Positions 1-9,169 of a DNA stretch of 64,000 nucleotides are shown here, piece by piece. A program made the translations under genes and the position numbers. Location of the stretch: assembly GCA_938009755.1 (NCBI GenBank), contig CALLIL010000009.1, positions 1-64,000 of the forward strand, in the 5' to 3' direction. The DNA comes from an uncultured Marinomonas sp. (lineage in GTDB: Bacteria > Pseudomonadota > Gammaproteobacteria > Pseudomonadales > Marinomonadaceae). The notes under the pieces were generated by a model. It did no database searches, was not told the DNA's origin, and saw only the letters and a list, made by a program, of their open reading frames with translations. How positions within the stretch are numbered: the first letter of the stretch is position 1; the number at the start of each line of letters is the position of its first letter.

Positions 1-100
1 GAAGAAACATCATTGAATCCTATACTTTGCGCGCACAACTCACCTAAGCCATCGAGTATGGCTGCTCGTTTCTGCGTGGAATTATTTACTACTTGAGGGG

Positions 101-142
101 ATTATTTACGCGCACCGCTTTGAGTCGATGCGCGTAAATAAT
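101..142. repeat. 14-nt perfect inverted repeat (ATTATTTACGCGCA ... TGCGCGTAAATAAT) with 14-nt loop, downstream of ahpC
   Basis: Arms read directly at 101-114 and 129-142; no T-tract adjacent. Confidence 0.7.
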
Positions 143-164
143 GGTTGCTAGATCTAAATATGCT

Positions 165-737
165 TTAGATTTTGCCAACTAGGTCTAGTGATGGCGCTAA
201 TGTTTCTTCGCCTTCTTTCCATTTTGCTGGGCAAACTTCACCTGGGTGAGCGGCTACGTATTGAGCTGCTTTTACTTTGCGAAGTAGGTCTTCAGCGTCA
301 CGGCCGATACCTTCAGCAGTGATTTCCATTGCTTGGATAGTACCTTCTGGATCGATCAAGAAAGTAGCACGGTCTGCAAGGCCTTGACCTTCACGCATCA
401 CACCGAAGTTGTTTGTGATGTTGCCAGACTGGTCGCCAACCATGAAGTAATCGATTTTACCGATTGTGTCAGAGCTGTCGTGCCATGCTTTGTGAGTGAA
501 GTGTGTGTCTGTAGAAACAGAAAATACTTCAACGCCGCGAGATTTAAGTTCTTCGTATTTGTCTGCAACATCGCCAAGCTCAGTTGGGCAAACAAATGTG
601 AAGTCAGCTGGGTAGAAGAAGAATACAGACCATTTGCCTAGTACGTCTTTTTCAGAAATTTCAACGAATTCGCCAGATTTGTAAGCAGAAGCGTTAAACG
701 GTTTTAGTTGAGTGTTTACCATGTGATGTATCTCCAA
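165..737 (-). CDS. ahpC: Peroxiredoxin, alkyl hydroperoxide reductase subunit C
   Basis: Typical 2-Cys peroxiredoxin: [14 protein letters not shown] and [10 protein letters not shown] motifs. Confidence 0.95.
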   Translation of the reverse strand: MEIHHMVNTQLKPFNASAYKSGEFVEISEKDVLGKWSVFFFYPADFTFVCPTELGDVADKYEELKSRGVEVFSVSTDTHFTHKAWHDSSDTIGKIDYFMVGDQSGNITNNFGVMREGQGLADRATFLIDPEGTIQAMEITAEGIGRDAEDLLRKVKAAQYVAAHPGEVCPAKWKEGEETLAPSLDLVGKI

Positions 738-895
738 TATTTCTTTTTAAAAGAATGAAAAGTTAAAAAGTATTTCTTAGTGCGTTACCAACAAGATTCA
801 TATTAGGGGAAATATTAAAATTAAAGAAATTGTTATTATCTAAAATATTGATTAATAAAAGCTATCGAGGTGTATTTTGTTTATCAAACCTCATA

Positions 896-931
896 AAAAA
901 AGCCCCAAAAGACTTTGCTCTTGGGGCTTTC
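896..931 (-). terminator. Rho-independent terminator downstream of the TRAP operon
   Basis: AAGCCCCAA-loop-TTGGGGCTT followed by a T-run on the minus strand. Confidence 0.8.
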
Positions 932-959
932 AGGCGTTACTGAGCGCGACGAAAAGCGC

Positions 960-2267
960 TTAGTTTTGTGACATGGTGGTCGGCAAATACGTGACAATCT
1001 CAGGAAATACACTGATGAGCAAAATGGCGAGGCCAATCAATAGGAAGAAAGGCAACGCGGCTTTTGCCACATACAAGATATTTTTCCCCGTGAGGGACTG
1101 AATCACAAAGAGGTTGAAGCCAACCGGCGGTGTGATTTGTGACATCTCTACCACCAAAACGATAAAAATACCGAACCATAATAAGTCGATATTTGCCGCT
1201 TGAACCATAGGCAACACAACCGCCACCGTCAGTACGACAACTGAAATACCGTCAAGAAAGCAGCCCAATATCACGAATAAAATCGTCAGGTAAAAAATCA
1301 ATTCCATTGGCGAAAGTGACATACCACCGATCCACACGGCAAGTGCTTTTGGTATGCCTAAGAAGCCCATTGCTAAGGTTAAGAAATGTGCGCCGACCAA
1401 AATGAAGCCGATCATACAAGAGCTTTTCACAGCGCCCAATAAGCTTTCCATAAAACTGTGGCGGCTTAGAGAACCAGTGAATGCGGCCAATATTAACGCG
1501 CCAGTCACACCAATAGCCGCGGCTTCCGTTGGTGTTGTGATGCCGCCATAAATGGAGCCTAAGACAAAGCCAATTAATCCAACCACAGGCAAAAGTTTAG
1601 ATAAGCCTTGGATTCGTGCTGACCAGCTGGTTTCGTGTCCGGTGCTTTTTGGTAGTTCGTCTTTGTGTAGATGTCCCCAAATCATGGTGAAGCCCATGAA
1701 CAAAGACACTAGCAACAAACCCGGTAATGCGCCTGCGATAAATAAGCGAGCAATAGAGACTTCGGCTGCAACACCGTAAACGATCAAGATAATCGATGGT
1801 GGAATCAGCAAGCCTAAAGTGCCTGAACCGGCAAGTGTGCCAATCGCCATGCGGTCGCTGTAACCTTGCTTACGAAGCTCTGGTAAGGTCATGCGTCCAA
1901 TGGTCGCCGCAGTGGCCGCGGACGACCCTGATACCGCAGCGAAAATACCGCAACTTAGAATGTTTACATGCAATAATTTTCCCGGTACGCCGCCAAGCCA
2001 AGGCGACAAACCTTTGAACAGGTCTTCTGATAAACGAGTACGAAACAGCACTTCGCCCATCCAGATAAACAAAGGCAAAGCGGTCAGTGACCAAGCCGTA
2101 CTTGCGCCCCAGCTAGACGTCGCGAAGAGCAAATCGATTTGGTAGTTCTCAGATAAAATCAGCCCTAATCCACCAATGGTGATGAGGGTAAACGATACCC
2201 AAACACCCATGGATAAAAGGAAGAACATTCCGAACGCCAGTAAAATGGAGATCCACATCATGTCCAT
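960..2267 (-). CDS. TRAP transporter large permease (DctM family)
   Basis: Multi-TM; GTLGLLIPPSIILIVYG and PTEAAAIGV motifs typical of DctM. Confidence 0.93.
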   Translation of the reverse strand: MDMMWISILLAFGMFFLLSMGVWVSFTLITIGGLGLILSENYQIDLLFATSSWGASTAWSLTALPLFIWMGEVLFRTRLSEDLFKGLSPWLGGVPGKLLHVNILSCGIFAAVSGSSAATAATIGRMTLPELRKQGYSDRMAIGTLAGSGTLGLLIPPSIILIVYGVAAEVSIARLFIAGALPGLLLVSLFMGFTMIWGHLHKDELPKSTGHETSWSARIQGLSKLLPVVGLIGFVLGSIYGGITTPTEAAAIGVTGALILAAFTGSLSRHSFMESLLGAVKSSCMIGFILVGAHFLTLAMGFLGIPKALAVWIGGMSLSPMELIFYLTILFVILGCFLDGISVVVLTVAVVLPMVQAANIDLLWFGIFIVLVVEMSQITPPVGFNLFVIQSLTGKNILYVAKAALPFFLLIGLAILLISVFPEIVTYLPTTMSQN

Positions 2268-2821
2268 TAGATTTCCTCCATCGACAATGTGTCTTCGTGT
2301 TCACAATACGTTGGGTTTTTGCCCAATAGTAAGGTGACGAGAGCATCTAGAATCGCCAAGTTTAACGCAATCACGCCGACAGCCACTGGCACTTGAGGAA
2401 TCCATAATGGCACCGGAATGTAGCCATAAGAAACTTCCTCGTAGATATAAGATTCGTACACCATGAATGAGCAGGAGTAAGACAAGAAACACATCAGAGC
2501 CAGAGAGAGTACAAGAATCGAGCCTTCTTGTATTTTGCGTGGCACAGGAGAAAAACGTTGAATCAATAAGGTAACGCGAATGTGACCACCTTCACGAAAG
2601 GTGTATGCCAGCCCCAGAAAGGTGGATGCTGCCAGTGCATAACCTGCAAAATCTTCAGCAGAAGGCACAATAAAACCGAAAACACGTCCGATAATTTGCG
2701 CTAATAAAAGTAAGGTAATAATGACAATGCCTAAACCAGAAAGAAGGCCAGAGGCGAAGTAGAGTTTTTCTTTGAGTTGGCTCATAGGGTTCACTTTTGG
2801 TGATGTCCTTGTAAACCTCAC
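2267..2821 (-). CDS. TRAP transporter small permease (DctQ family)
   Basis: Four-TM small protein abutting DctM; FAGYALAASTFLGLAYTFREGGHIRV motif. Confidence 0.9.
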   Translation of the reverse strand: MRFTRTSPKVNPMSQLKEKLYFASGLLSGLGIVIITLLLLAQIIGRVFGFIVPSAEDFAGYALAASTFLGLAYTFREGGHIRVTLLIQRFSPVPRKIQEGSILVLSLALMCFLSYSCSFMVYESYIYEEVSYGYIPVPLWIPQVPVAVGVIALNLAILDALVTLLLGKNPTYCEHEDTLSMEEI

Positions 2822-2886
2822 CCTAGACCTCCCATTTTTAATAGGAAGGCTAGGGCGGTGTTTAGTTTTCTAAAATGAAAAGAAGA

Positions 2887-3849
2887 TTAATTCTCGTAGC
2901 GAGACAAGATTACGTCGATGTCCTTTGGTGCTTCTGCTTTCCATTCTGTAGACATGGTTTCACCGATTTCTTTTAGTTCTGCGACTAATTCTGCAGAAGG
3001 CTTAGAAACCGTCATACCATTCTCGATCAAGATTGCTCGGTCTTTCGCGGCACGCGCAGCTACGCCTGCCCAACCAGCACTTTCTGCGTTAGCCGCAGCA
3101 TCTAAGATGATTTGTTGAGTGGTTTTGTCTAAACGACGGAATGCGCGTTTATTGGCAACCACAATGTTTTTTGGTACCCAAGCGTTGATTTCCGTAAAGT
3201 AATTAACATAATCCCATGCTTGGCTACTAACACCCGTTGAAGGCGACGTAACCATGGCTTGAATAATGCCCGTACTGAATGCTTGTGGGATGTCTGGAGT
3301 TTGTACCGTAGTTGGTGTTGTTCCCATTAAGTCCGCTAGACGAGAAGTTGATGGGCTGTAAGCTCGCATTTTTGCGCCTTTCAAATCAGCCAAGGTGTTC
3401 ACAGGCTCTTTGCTGTAAAGGCTTTGAGATGGCCAAGCAACTGCATAAAGCAGAATCATGCCGTCTTTGTCTAAGGCTTTTTTGACAGAAGGCTTAGCGG
3501 CTTCCCATAATTTTTCTGCTTCAGGGTAGGTGGTTGCTAAAAAGGGAATGTTGTCGTGCTTATAGATTGGGTTTTCATTGCCTAAAATTCCCAAAAACAC
3601 TTCACCCATTTGAACTTGGCCTGTTTTTACAGAGCGCGGAATTTCTGTGTGTTTTACTAAAGACGCACCAGAGTGGACGGTGATATCGAGCTCGCCCTGA
3701 GTATTGTCTTTGATTTCTTGAGCGAAGTTATACGCGATTTGAGTTGGTAAGTTGCCGTCACCGTAAGGCGTTGGCATGTGCCATTTCGCGGCAAGTGCGC
3801 CTGTAGAAACAAGTCCGCCGATAAGTAAAGCACTGGTTAATTTCAACAT
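2887..3849 (-). CDS. TRAP transporter substrate-binding protein (DctP family)
   Basis: Signal peptide and DctP-like fold sequence; same operon as DctQM. Confidence 0.92.
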   Translation of the reverse strand: MLKLTSALLIGGLVSTGALAAKWHMPTPYGDGNLPTQIAYNFAQEIKDNTQGELDITVHSGASLVKHTEIPRSVKTGQVQMGEVFLGILGNENPIYKHDNIPFLATTYPEAEKLWEAAKPSVKKALDKDGMILLYAVAWPSQSLYSKEPVNTLADLKGAKMRAYSPSTSRLADLMGTTPTTVQTPDIPQAFSTGIIQAMVTSPSTGVSSQAWDYVNYFTEINAWVPKNIVVANKRAFRRLDKTTQQIILDAAANAESAGWAGVAARAAKDRAILIENGMTVSKPSAELVAELKEIGETMSTEWKAEAPKDIDVILSRYEN

Positions 3850-4034
3850 GGTTTTTATTCCTCTGAGGGTGGTAAGTGGGTTGATGTCTAATAAGCATTT
3901 TTTGCGCCATGTTTACGATTTTGCTGTGTAAGGTTTTTTACCTTTAAATAATCTTTTCATTCTTGCTCTTTAGAACCTTTGGCGTGAAGTGAGGCTTGCG
4001 TTATGCTGTGGGCAATTTCAGAGGAAGGCTTAAA

Positions 4035-4628
4035 ATGAACAAATTGATTTCGTTGTTATTGAAAGGCATGGTGGCGGTTTTACCGATTGGCTTAACGATT
4101 TATTTGATTTACTGGTTGTTAGCAACAGGTGAGGCTTTAGCGCAACCTTTGTTGTTATGGCTCATTCCAGATCAATATTACTTTCCTGGTTTAGGATTAA
4201 TTGCCAGTTCAATAGGCTTGGTGATTGTCGGTTTTTTGGTCAATGTTTATGGTGTTCGCTATGTGGTAAAAGCCAGTCAAGACCTGTTTGAGCGCATTCC
4301 TTTTGTAAAGTCCATTTATGGTGCGTTTAAAGACATGATGATGGTTTTTAACCAAGCCGAAAATAAACAGATGAAAAGTGTAGTGTCGATAGAATGGAAC
4401 GGCGCGCAAGTGATTGGCTTTATTACTGCTGAACAGACAGGAAAAAGGCTGTTTGGCGACCAAGATTTGGTTGGTGTATACGTGCCATTAAGTTATCAAA
4501 TTGGTGGCATGACATTGTATCTTTCTCGAGATCGCTTAACGGAGCTCGACATAGGAGTAGAAGAAGCGATGAGGCTTGCACTAACTGCGGGCGTCCAAAG
4601 TCAATCCGCACCAAAAGAGAGCCTTTGA
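4035..4628 (+). CDS. DUF502 family membrane protein
   Basis: LLKGMVAVLPIGLTIYLIYWLL N-terminus and VYGVRYVVKASQDLFERIPFVKSIYGAFKDMM; ATG at 4035 with upstream GAGGAAGG preferred over 3996. Confidence 0.85.
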   Translation: MNKLISLLLKGMVAVLPIGLTIYLIYWLLATGEALAQPLLLWLIPDQYYFPGLGLIASSIGLVIVGFLVNVYGVRYVVKASQDLFERIPFVKSIYGAFKDMMMVFNQAENKQMKSVVSIEWNGAQVIGFITAEQTGKRLFGDQDLVGVYVPLSYQIGGMTLYLSRDRLTELDIGVEEAMRLALTAGVQSQSAPKESL

Positions 4629-4946
4629 ATGCGTTCTGAAAACAAACAAAAGACCGTATTGGTGATAGGTGCCGGTCCAGCAGGTTTAATGGCGGCAGAA
4701 AGCATTTGTGCCGCAGGTCATCAAGTTCAGGTTTATGACGCGAAGCCCAGCGCTTGTCGTAAGTTTTTATTGGCTGGCGTTGGCGGAATGAACATTACCC
4801 ATTCGGAAGCGTATCCTGAGTTTATTCAACGCTATTACGATAAAGCCAACTGGCTCGATTCCGCGATTCGTCAGTTTGATGCCGATGCCTTGCTCGGGTG
4901 GGCTTACTACCTAGATTTTAGGGATAAATTCTCTTTAAAAGGTTAG
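4629..4946 (+). pseudogene. Truncated 5' copy of the HI0933/TIGR03862-type flavoprotein gene (full copy at 10500-11726)
   Basis: First ~90 codons closely match 10500-10770, then the reading frame diverges (AYYLDFRDKFSLKG*). Confidence 0.88.
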
Positions 4947-5617
4947 GTTAATTTAGAGAGGGGATCGCTTTTAGCATATGCACCAAATAAAAAGAAATTC
5001 CATGCTTGCTCAAAATAATCATCTTGAGCTTTGATGGAACTATAGGTTGTGTTTCCTAACATTGCGTCATTCGATGGCCCAAAAACGATGGAGTGCAACA
5101 AATGCATTGCTAATTTCTCAGGGGAGCCTTGACACAAGAAACTTGACGCTTGTGCTTCTTTAACTAGCATAACCAAACTGTCCATAATTGGATCGCTATA
5201 TGGTTGGTCTGCTTGGATGGCAACGAAAAATTTGGACTCACTAAGGGCGATGCGTTTAAAGGCAACCATTTCAGGGTCTAAGTTCACAGTAAGAAACCAG
5301 CGAGCAATGTGTTTGAGTTGTTCTAGCTTATTACCTTCGCTACTTATTTCTTCAATTTCTAATGCTAATTTATCCACGATGCGGCAACGCATACTGGCAA
5401 CAACCGCTTGAAAAAGCTCAAGTTTTGAGGGATAACGGCGATAAATTGTATCCTTTCCTGCACTGCATGCGGATGCAACCTGTTCAATAGAGGTTGCGGC
5501 ATACCCCTGTGTTGCAAATAAATTGGCAGCGGTACTGATGATTCTTTTCGATGTTTCCTCAGCCCTATTTTTTGAAGGCCTTCCTGAGCGTTTTTCTTTA
5601 TTAGGCTGTTCTATCAT
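4943..5617 (-). CDS. TetR/AcrR family transcriptional regulator
   Basis: N-terminal HTH: RIISTAANLFATQGYAATSIEQVASACSAGKDTIYRRYPSKLELF. Confidence 0.93.
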   Translation of the reverse strand: MIEQPNKEKRSGRPSKNRAEETSKRIISTAANLFATQGYAATSIEQVASACSAGKDTIYRRYPSKLELFQAVVASMRCRIVDKLALEIEEISSEGNKLEQLKHIARWFLTVNLDPEMVAFKRIALSESKFFVAIQADQPYSDPIMDSLVMLVKEAQASSFLCQGSPEKLAMHLLHSIVFGPSNDAMLGNTTYSSIKAQDDYFEQAWNFFLFGAYAKSDPLSKLT

Positions 5618-5736
5618 TATCTCTCCTATTTATTTCCCATTTTTTATCTGCCCATAAGTCATGAGTCACAGGACTGTTTCCTGTGATCATGGACAATAAC
5701 AATTTGAGCCAAAATTTTCCTTATTATAGCAAAAAT

Positions 5737-5760
5737 AAACTGGACGGGTGCGTCCCGTTT
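5737..5760. promoter_or_regulatory. Candidate TetR operator palindrome AAACTGGACGGGTGCGTCCCGTTT
   Basis: AAACtGGACG-N4-CGTCCcGTTT inverted repeat (one mismatched pair) between divergent tetR and the TonB receptor gene. Confidence 0.5.
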
Positions 5761-5780
5761 GATTTATATTCATCTCAATT

Positions 5781-5799
5781 GCTAATGCGAATCAATATC
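5781..5799. promoter_or_regulatory. Candidate Fur box GCTAATGCGAATCAATATC
   Basis: 15/19 match to GATAATGATAATCATTATC, directly upstream of the TonB receptor start. Confidence 0.6.
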
Positions 5800-5813
5800 A
5801 ACAAAAATATAAA

Positions 5814-7973
5814 ATGAAGGCTAATAATCTTATGACCATAGCTACATCTAAGAAAATTTCGATTTCAATTGTGACTTTTTCACTCTTTCATGGCATCACA
5901 GGTTATGCCTTTGAAGCTGATAACTCACTGCCAACACTTGTGATAGAAGAGGAAGCGTTGGCAAGTTCAACAGAAGATCAGTACTTAAAAGATGATTCTA
6001 GTAGTGCAACTAAAAGTGCTTCATCTATGTTAGAAGCGGCGCAATCCGTTTCAGTTATTACTCGTAAACAGATGGATGATCAAAGTGCGAAAACAGTAAA
6101 AGAAGCCTTAAATTACACCTCTGGGGTGTTATCAACGACTAATGTTACGAGCCGATACGACAGCGTTTTTATACGGGGCTTTGGTGGATTTGGTACGGCA
6201 ACCCGTTCCGTAGACTTTTTAGATGGATTAAAACTGCCAAGAGGGCAAGGCTTCTTGGTATCTTCTATCGAGGCATTTTTACTAGATCGTATTGATGTAT
6301 TAAAAGGCCCGTCCGCCTTGTTGTATGGTAACACTAGCCCTGGTGGATTAGTGAATCAGGTTAGCCGTTCACCTGATTCTAATCCTTATAACGAAGCAAA
6401 TATTACAATTGGTACAGATAATTATCTGCAAGGGAGTATTACTACCCAAGGAGCAATCGATAAAGAAGGGAAATGGCAATATAGTTTGACTGGAGTGAGC
6501 ACCTATGCAGATAGTCAATATGATGATGTTAGCGAAGAGCGAATTGCCTTGGCGCCAGTTATAAAGTGGACTCCAAATAATAAAACACAATTGACACTAA
6601 GAGCTTTGTATCAAGAAGACCCTGAAGGTGGGTATTTTAATTCTATTTACTCTAGATCATTGGCTGATAGCGAGTATAAAACAGCACTGAGTAGGGATCT
6701 AAATGTCGGCGACCCAAGCTTTGACGATTATGAGCGAGAGCAATATTACTTTGGTTATGAGCTAGACCATGTCATTAACGACATGATTAGTATTAGTTCA
6801 AAAGCAAGGTATTTTTCCGCGGAACAGGATTTCCAAGGCATACAAATGAGTGGTGAGCTCACCAGTGATGGTCTTTTACCTAGAGCCGCTGCACATTCTA
6901 TTGAAGATGTAGAAAGTTTTACGGCAGATAACTTTGTGCAGTTTGATTTCAACACCGAAGGCGTTCAGCATACAGCGCTCGTCGGCTTAGATTACCAACA
7001 GACAACGAGCAACTGGGAGTATTTGTACGGTGTCGTCGATTCTCTTGATGTAACATCGCCTGTGTACGGTATCACTGTAGACTCACTTACCACTTTTGCT
7101 GATAGTAAGCAGACATTAGAACAAACCGGAATCTACTTGCAAGATCAGCTAAAAGTAGGTCGTTTAACGGCTCTTTTCGGTACTCGTTATGATTGGACAA
7201 AACAAGAAACCGAAAACAGGTTAACAGACTCAGTAAGCAATCAATCTAGTGGAGCATCGAGCCATCGAGCTGGGTTACATTACTTATTTGATAACAATGT
7301 CGCACCTTATATTAGTTACTCTACCTCGTTTGAACCAACTGTTGGTGTGGATGCTGACGGAAATGATTTCGTTCCAACAGAAGCAGAACAATGGGAACTT
7401 GGGGTTAAATTCAAACCTTCTGTTATAGATGCGCTTATCACACTTTCTGTCTTTGATATTGTTCAAGAAAATGTATTAACAGCAGGAACAACCGCAGGTT
7501 TTTACGTCCAACAAGGTGAGGTTCAATCTCGTGGAGTTGAGCTAGAAGTACGCGGTCAAGTCAGTGAAAACTTAGAGTTGATCGGTGCTATTACCGGATT
7601 AGACACACAGACGACAGAATCGACGGTAGCTGAAAATATAGGCAAACGCCCTCAAACCTCTCCTGAATATTATGCGTCTTTATGGGCGAACTACAGCTTC
7701 CTTGATGGGGTAAGTGTTGGCAGTGGTATTCGTACTGTTGGTTCTAGTTATGCGAATGATGCTAATACCATCAAAACAGACGGTTATACCTTAGTGGATG
7801 CAAAAATCAGTTATAACCTAGGTGCTTTAAATCCCTTATTTAAAAATATAGATACAACCTTAAGCATTTCTAATCTGTTCGATGAAGAGTACTACGCTAG
7901 CTGCAGCTATAACTATTACTGTCAATACGGTGATGGAAGAGAAGTGCTGCTTAATGCTAGCTACAAATGGTAA
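5814..7973 (+). CDS. TonB-dependent siderophore receptor
   Basis: Plug motifs (SVSVITRKQMDDQSAKTVKEALNYTSGV, DRIDVLKGPSALLYGNTSPGGLVNQVSR) and a C-terminal barrel ending in W. Confidence 0.95.
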   Translation: MKANNLMTIATSKKISISIVTFSLFHGITGYAFEADNSLPTLVIEEEALASSTEDQYLKDDSSSATKSASSMLEAAQSVSVITRKQMDDQSAKTVKEALNYTSGVLSTTNVTSRYDSVFIRGFGGFGTATRSVDFLDGLKLPRGQGFLVSSIEAFLLDRIDVLKGPSALLYGNTSPGGLVNQVSRSPDSNPYNEANITIGTDNYLQGSITTQGAIDKEGKWQYSLTGVSTYADSQYDDVSEERIALAPVIKWTPNNKTQLTLRALYQEDPEGGYFNSIYSRSLADSEYKTALSRDLNVGDPSFDDYEREQYYFGYELDHVINDMISISSKARYFSAEQDFQGIQMSGELTSDGLLPRAAAHSIEDVESFTADNFVQFDFNTEGVQHTALVGLDYQQTTSNWEYLYGVVDSLDVTSPVYGITVDSLTTFADSKQTLEQTGIYLQDQLKVGRLTALFGTRYDWTKQETENRLTDSVSNQSSGASSHRAGLHYLFDNNVAPYISYSTSFEPTVGVDADGNDFVPTEAEQWELGVKFKPSVIDALITLSVFDIVQENVLTAGTTAGFYVQQGEVQSRGVELEVRGQVSENLELIGAITGLDTQTTESTVAENIGKRPQTSPEYYASLWANYSFLDGVSVGSGIRTVGSSYANDANTIKTDGYTLVDAKISYNLGALNPLFKNIDTTLSISNLFDEEYYASCSYNYYCQYGDGREVLLNASYKW

Positions 7974-9139
7974 TGGAGCCTGTTGTCAAACCATGTCAAA
8001 GGCCTCTGTATATTGATGAAAAGACAGGAATTTCTCCAATGCCATATTTAAAAGCGAACTCAACCATACAGTTTAGTGATCTCACTCGGTGCATGGCTGA
8101 TATTGTTGAATTCATTACTTCACATAACATTAAGCTAACAACAAAAGATAATGTGTATTACCTGGTGTCTGCTTTTGGCACTGCCACATTGAAACCGAGC
8201 CAAAGCTGTTTAGATGTCTCTATTGAAGCATCTTCTCCAGCTGCATTTAATCGGTTGAAGACAGAGTTAACTGGCCTTATTGATTTTTCGGCGCAAGACG
8301 AAACACTGGATATTCAATGGACAGGTGATTCAGTCGGCTCTGTATTACCACCGGATTTACGTATTGTAACGGTATGTGATGTGCAGCAAATAACACCTTG
8401 CATGCGACGAGTGACTTTTACAGGCAGCGACTTAGAGCGCTATGCCGTATCTGACCAACTTCATTGTCGTATCTTGTTTATGGATAAAGATACTGAGCAA
8501 CCTCAGTGGCCTATGCTGGGGGATGATGGACGGATTATTTGGCCAAAAGCAGGCCAAATCGCCACACGTATTTTTACTGTGCGCAGTATTGATGCCGAGC
8601 TAGGAAAGTTAGACATAGATTTCGCCATACATGATGGAAAAGGCCCTGCGAGCACATGGATCGCTAAAGTAAAGCAAGGTGATGTTGTGGGCATACTTGG
8701 GCCAGATGCCCATGGCCCTAAACCCGCAGAACAGTATTTTCTTGCTGGTGATGAAACAGGCTTACCTGCCATTGCGCGTATTCTAGAAACGCTTCCCAGA
8801 ACGGCTTCAGGGTATGCGGTTGTCGAAGTAGACAATCCTTTGGAGAAGCAAGAAATTAACGCGCCATCAGGCATCACCGTTAAATGGTTGTACCGCAGTG
8901 AAGCGACAGCTGGGGGAGCAATATTGCTCAGTGACGCTTTTTTCGCACTCCCTTTACCAGAGAACCACGATCTCGCTTTTTATTGGGTTGGGGCTGAGTT
9001 TTCTGCTTTTCGCGCAATTCGGACATACCTGCGTTCTGAAATAAAGGTCCCTTCAGATCGCATGGTGTGCTTTTCCCATTGGCGGCGAGGGATGAGTGAA
9101 GAAGACATTATCGAAGCGGGCCCAAGCGCTCTTTCTTGA
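7967..9139 (+). CDS. Siderophore-interacting protein (FAD-binding/SIP) with an N-terminal DUF2218-like domain
   Basis: C-terminal part: MRRVTFTGSDLERY, FLAGDETGLPAIARILE, FYWVGAEFSAFRAIRTYLR, i.e. ViuB/SIP family. The extra ~110-aa N-terminus resembles DUF2218. Confidence 0.88.
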   Translation: MVMEPVVKPCQRPLYIDEKTGISPMPYLKANSTIQFSDLTRCMADIVEFITSHNIKLTTKDNVYYLVSAFGTATLKPSQSCLDVSIEASSPAAFNRLKTELTGLIDFSAQDETLDIQWTGDSVGSVLPPDLRIVTVCDVQQITPCMRRVTFTGSDLERYAVSDQLHCRILFMDKDTEQPQWPMLGDDGRIIWPKAGQIATRIFTVRSIDAELGKLDIDFAIHDGKGPASTWIAKVKQGDVVGILGPDAHGPKPAEQYFLAGDETGLPAIARILETLPRTASGYAVVEVDNPLEKQEINAPSGITVKWLYRSEATAGGAILLSDAFFALPLPENHDLAFYWVGAEFSAFRAIRTYLRSEIKVPSDRMVCFSHWRRGMSEEDIIEAGPSALS

Positions 9140-9169
9140 TTTTAAAATCCTGTAATTAAGTGGAAAAAT

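Noticed and set aside
1-100. Minus-strand open frame at the left edge reading ...TQKRAAILDGLGELCAQSIGFNDVS, reminiscent of a TetR N-terminus
   Set aside because: No plausible start codon after the upstream in-frame stop and only ~30 codons are visible; cannot be supported from this window.
738-880. Possible OxyR site upstream of ahpC (ATAGCTTTTATTAAT...)
   Set aside because: Match to the ATAG-N7-CTAT repeats is too weak to call by eye.
1354-2145. Series of plus-strand ORFs opposite the TRAP DctM gene
   Set aside because: Antisense shadow ORFs without RBS or recognisable domains.
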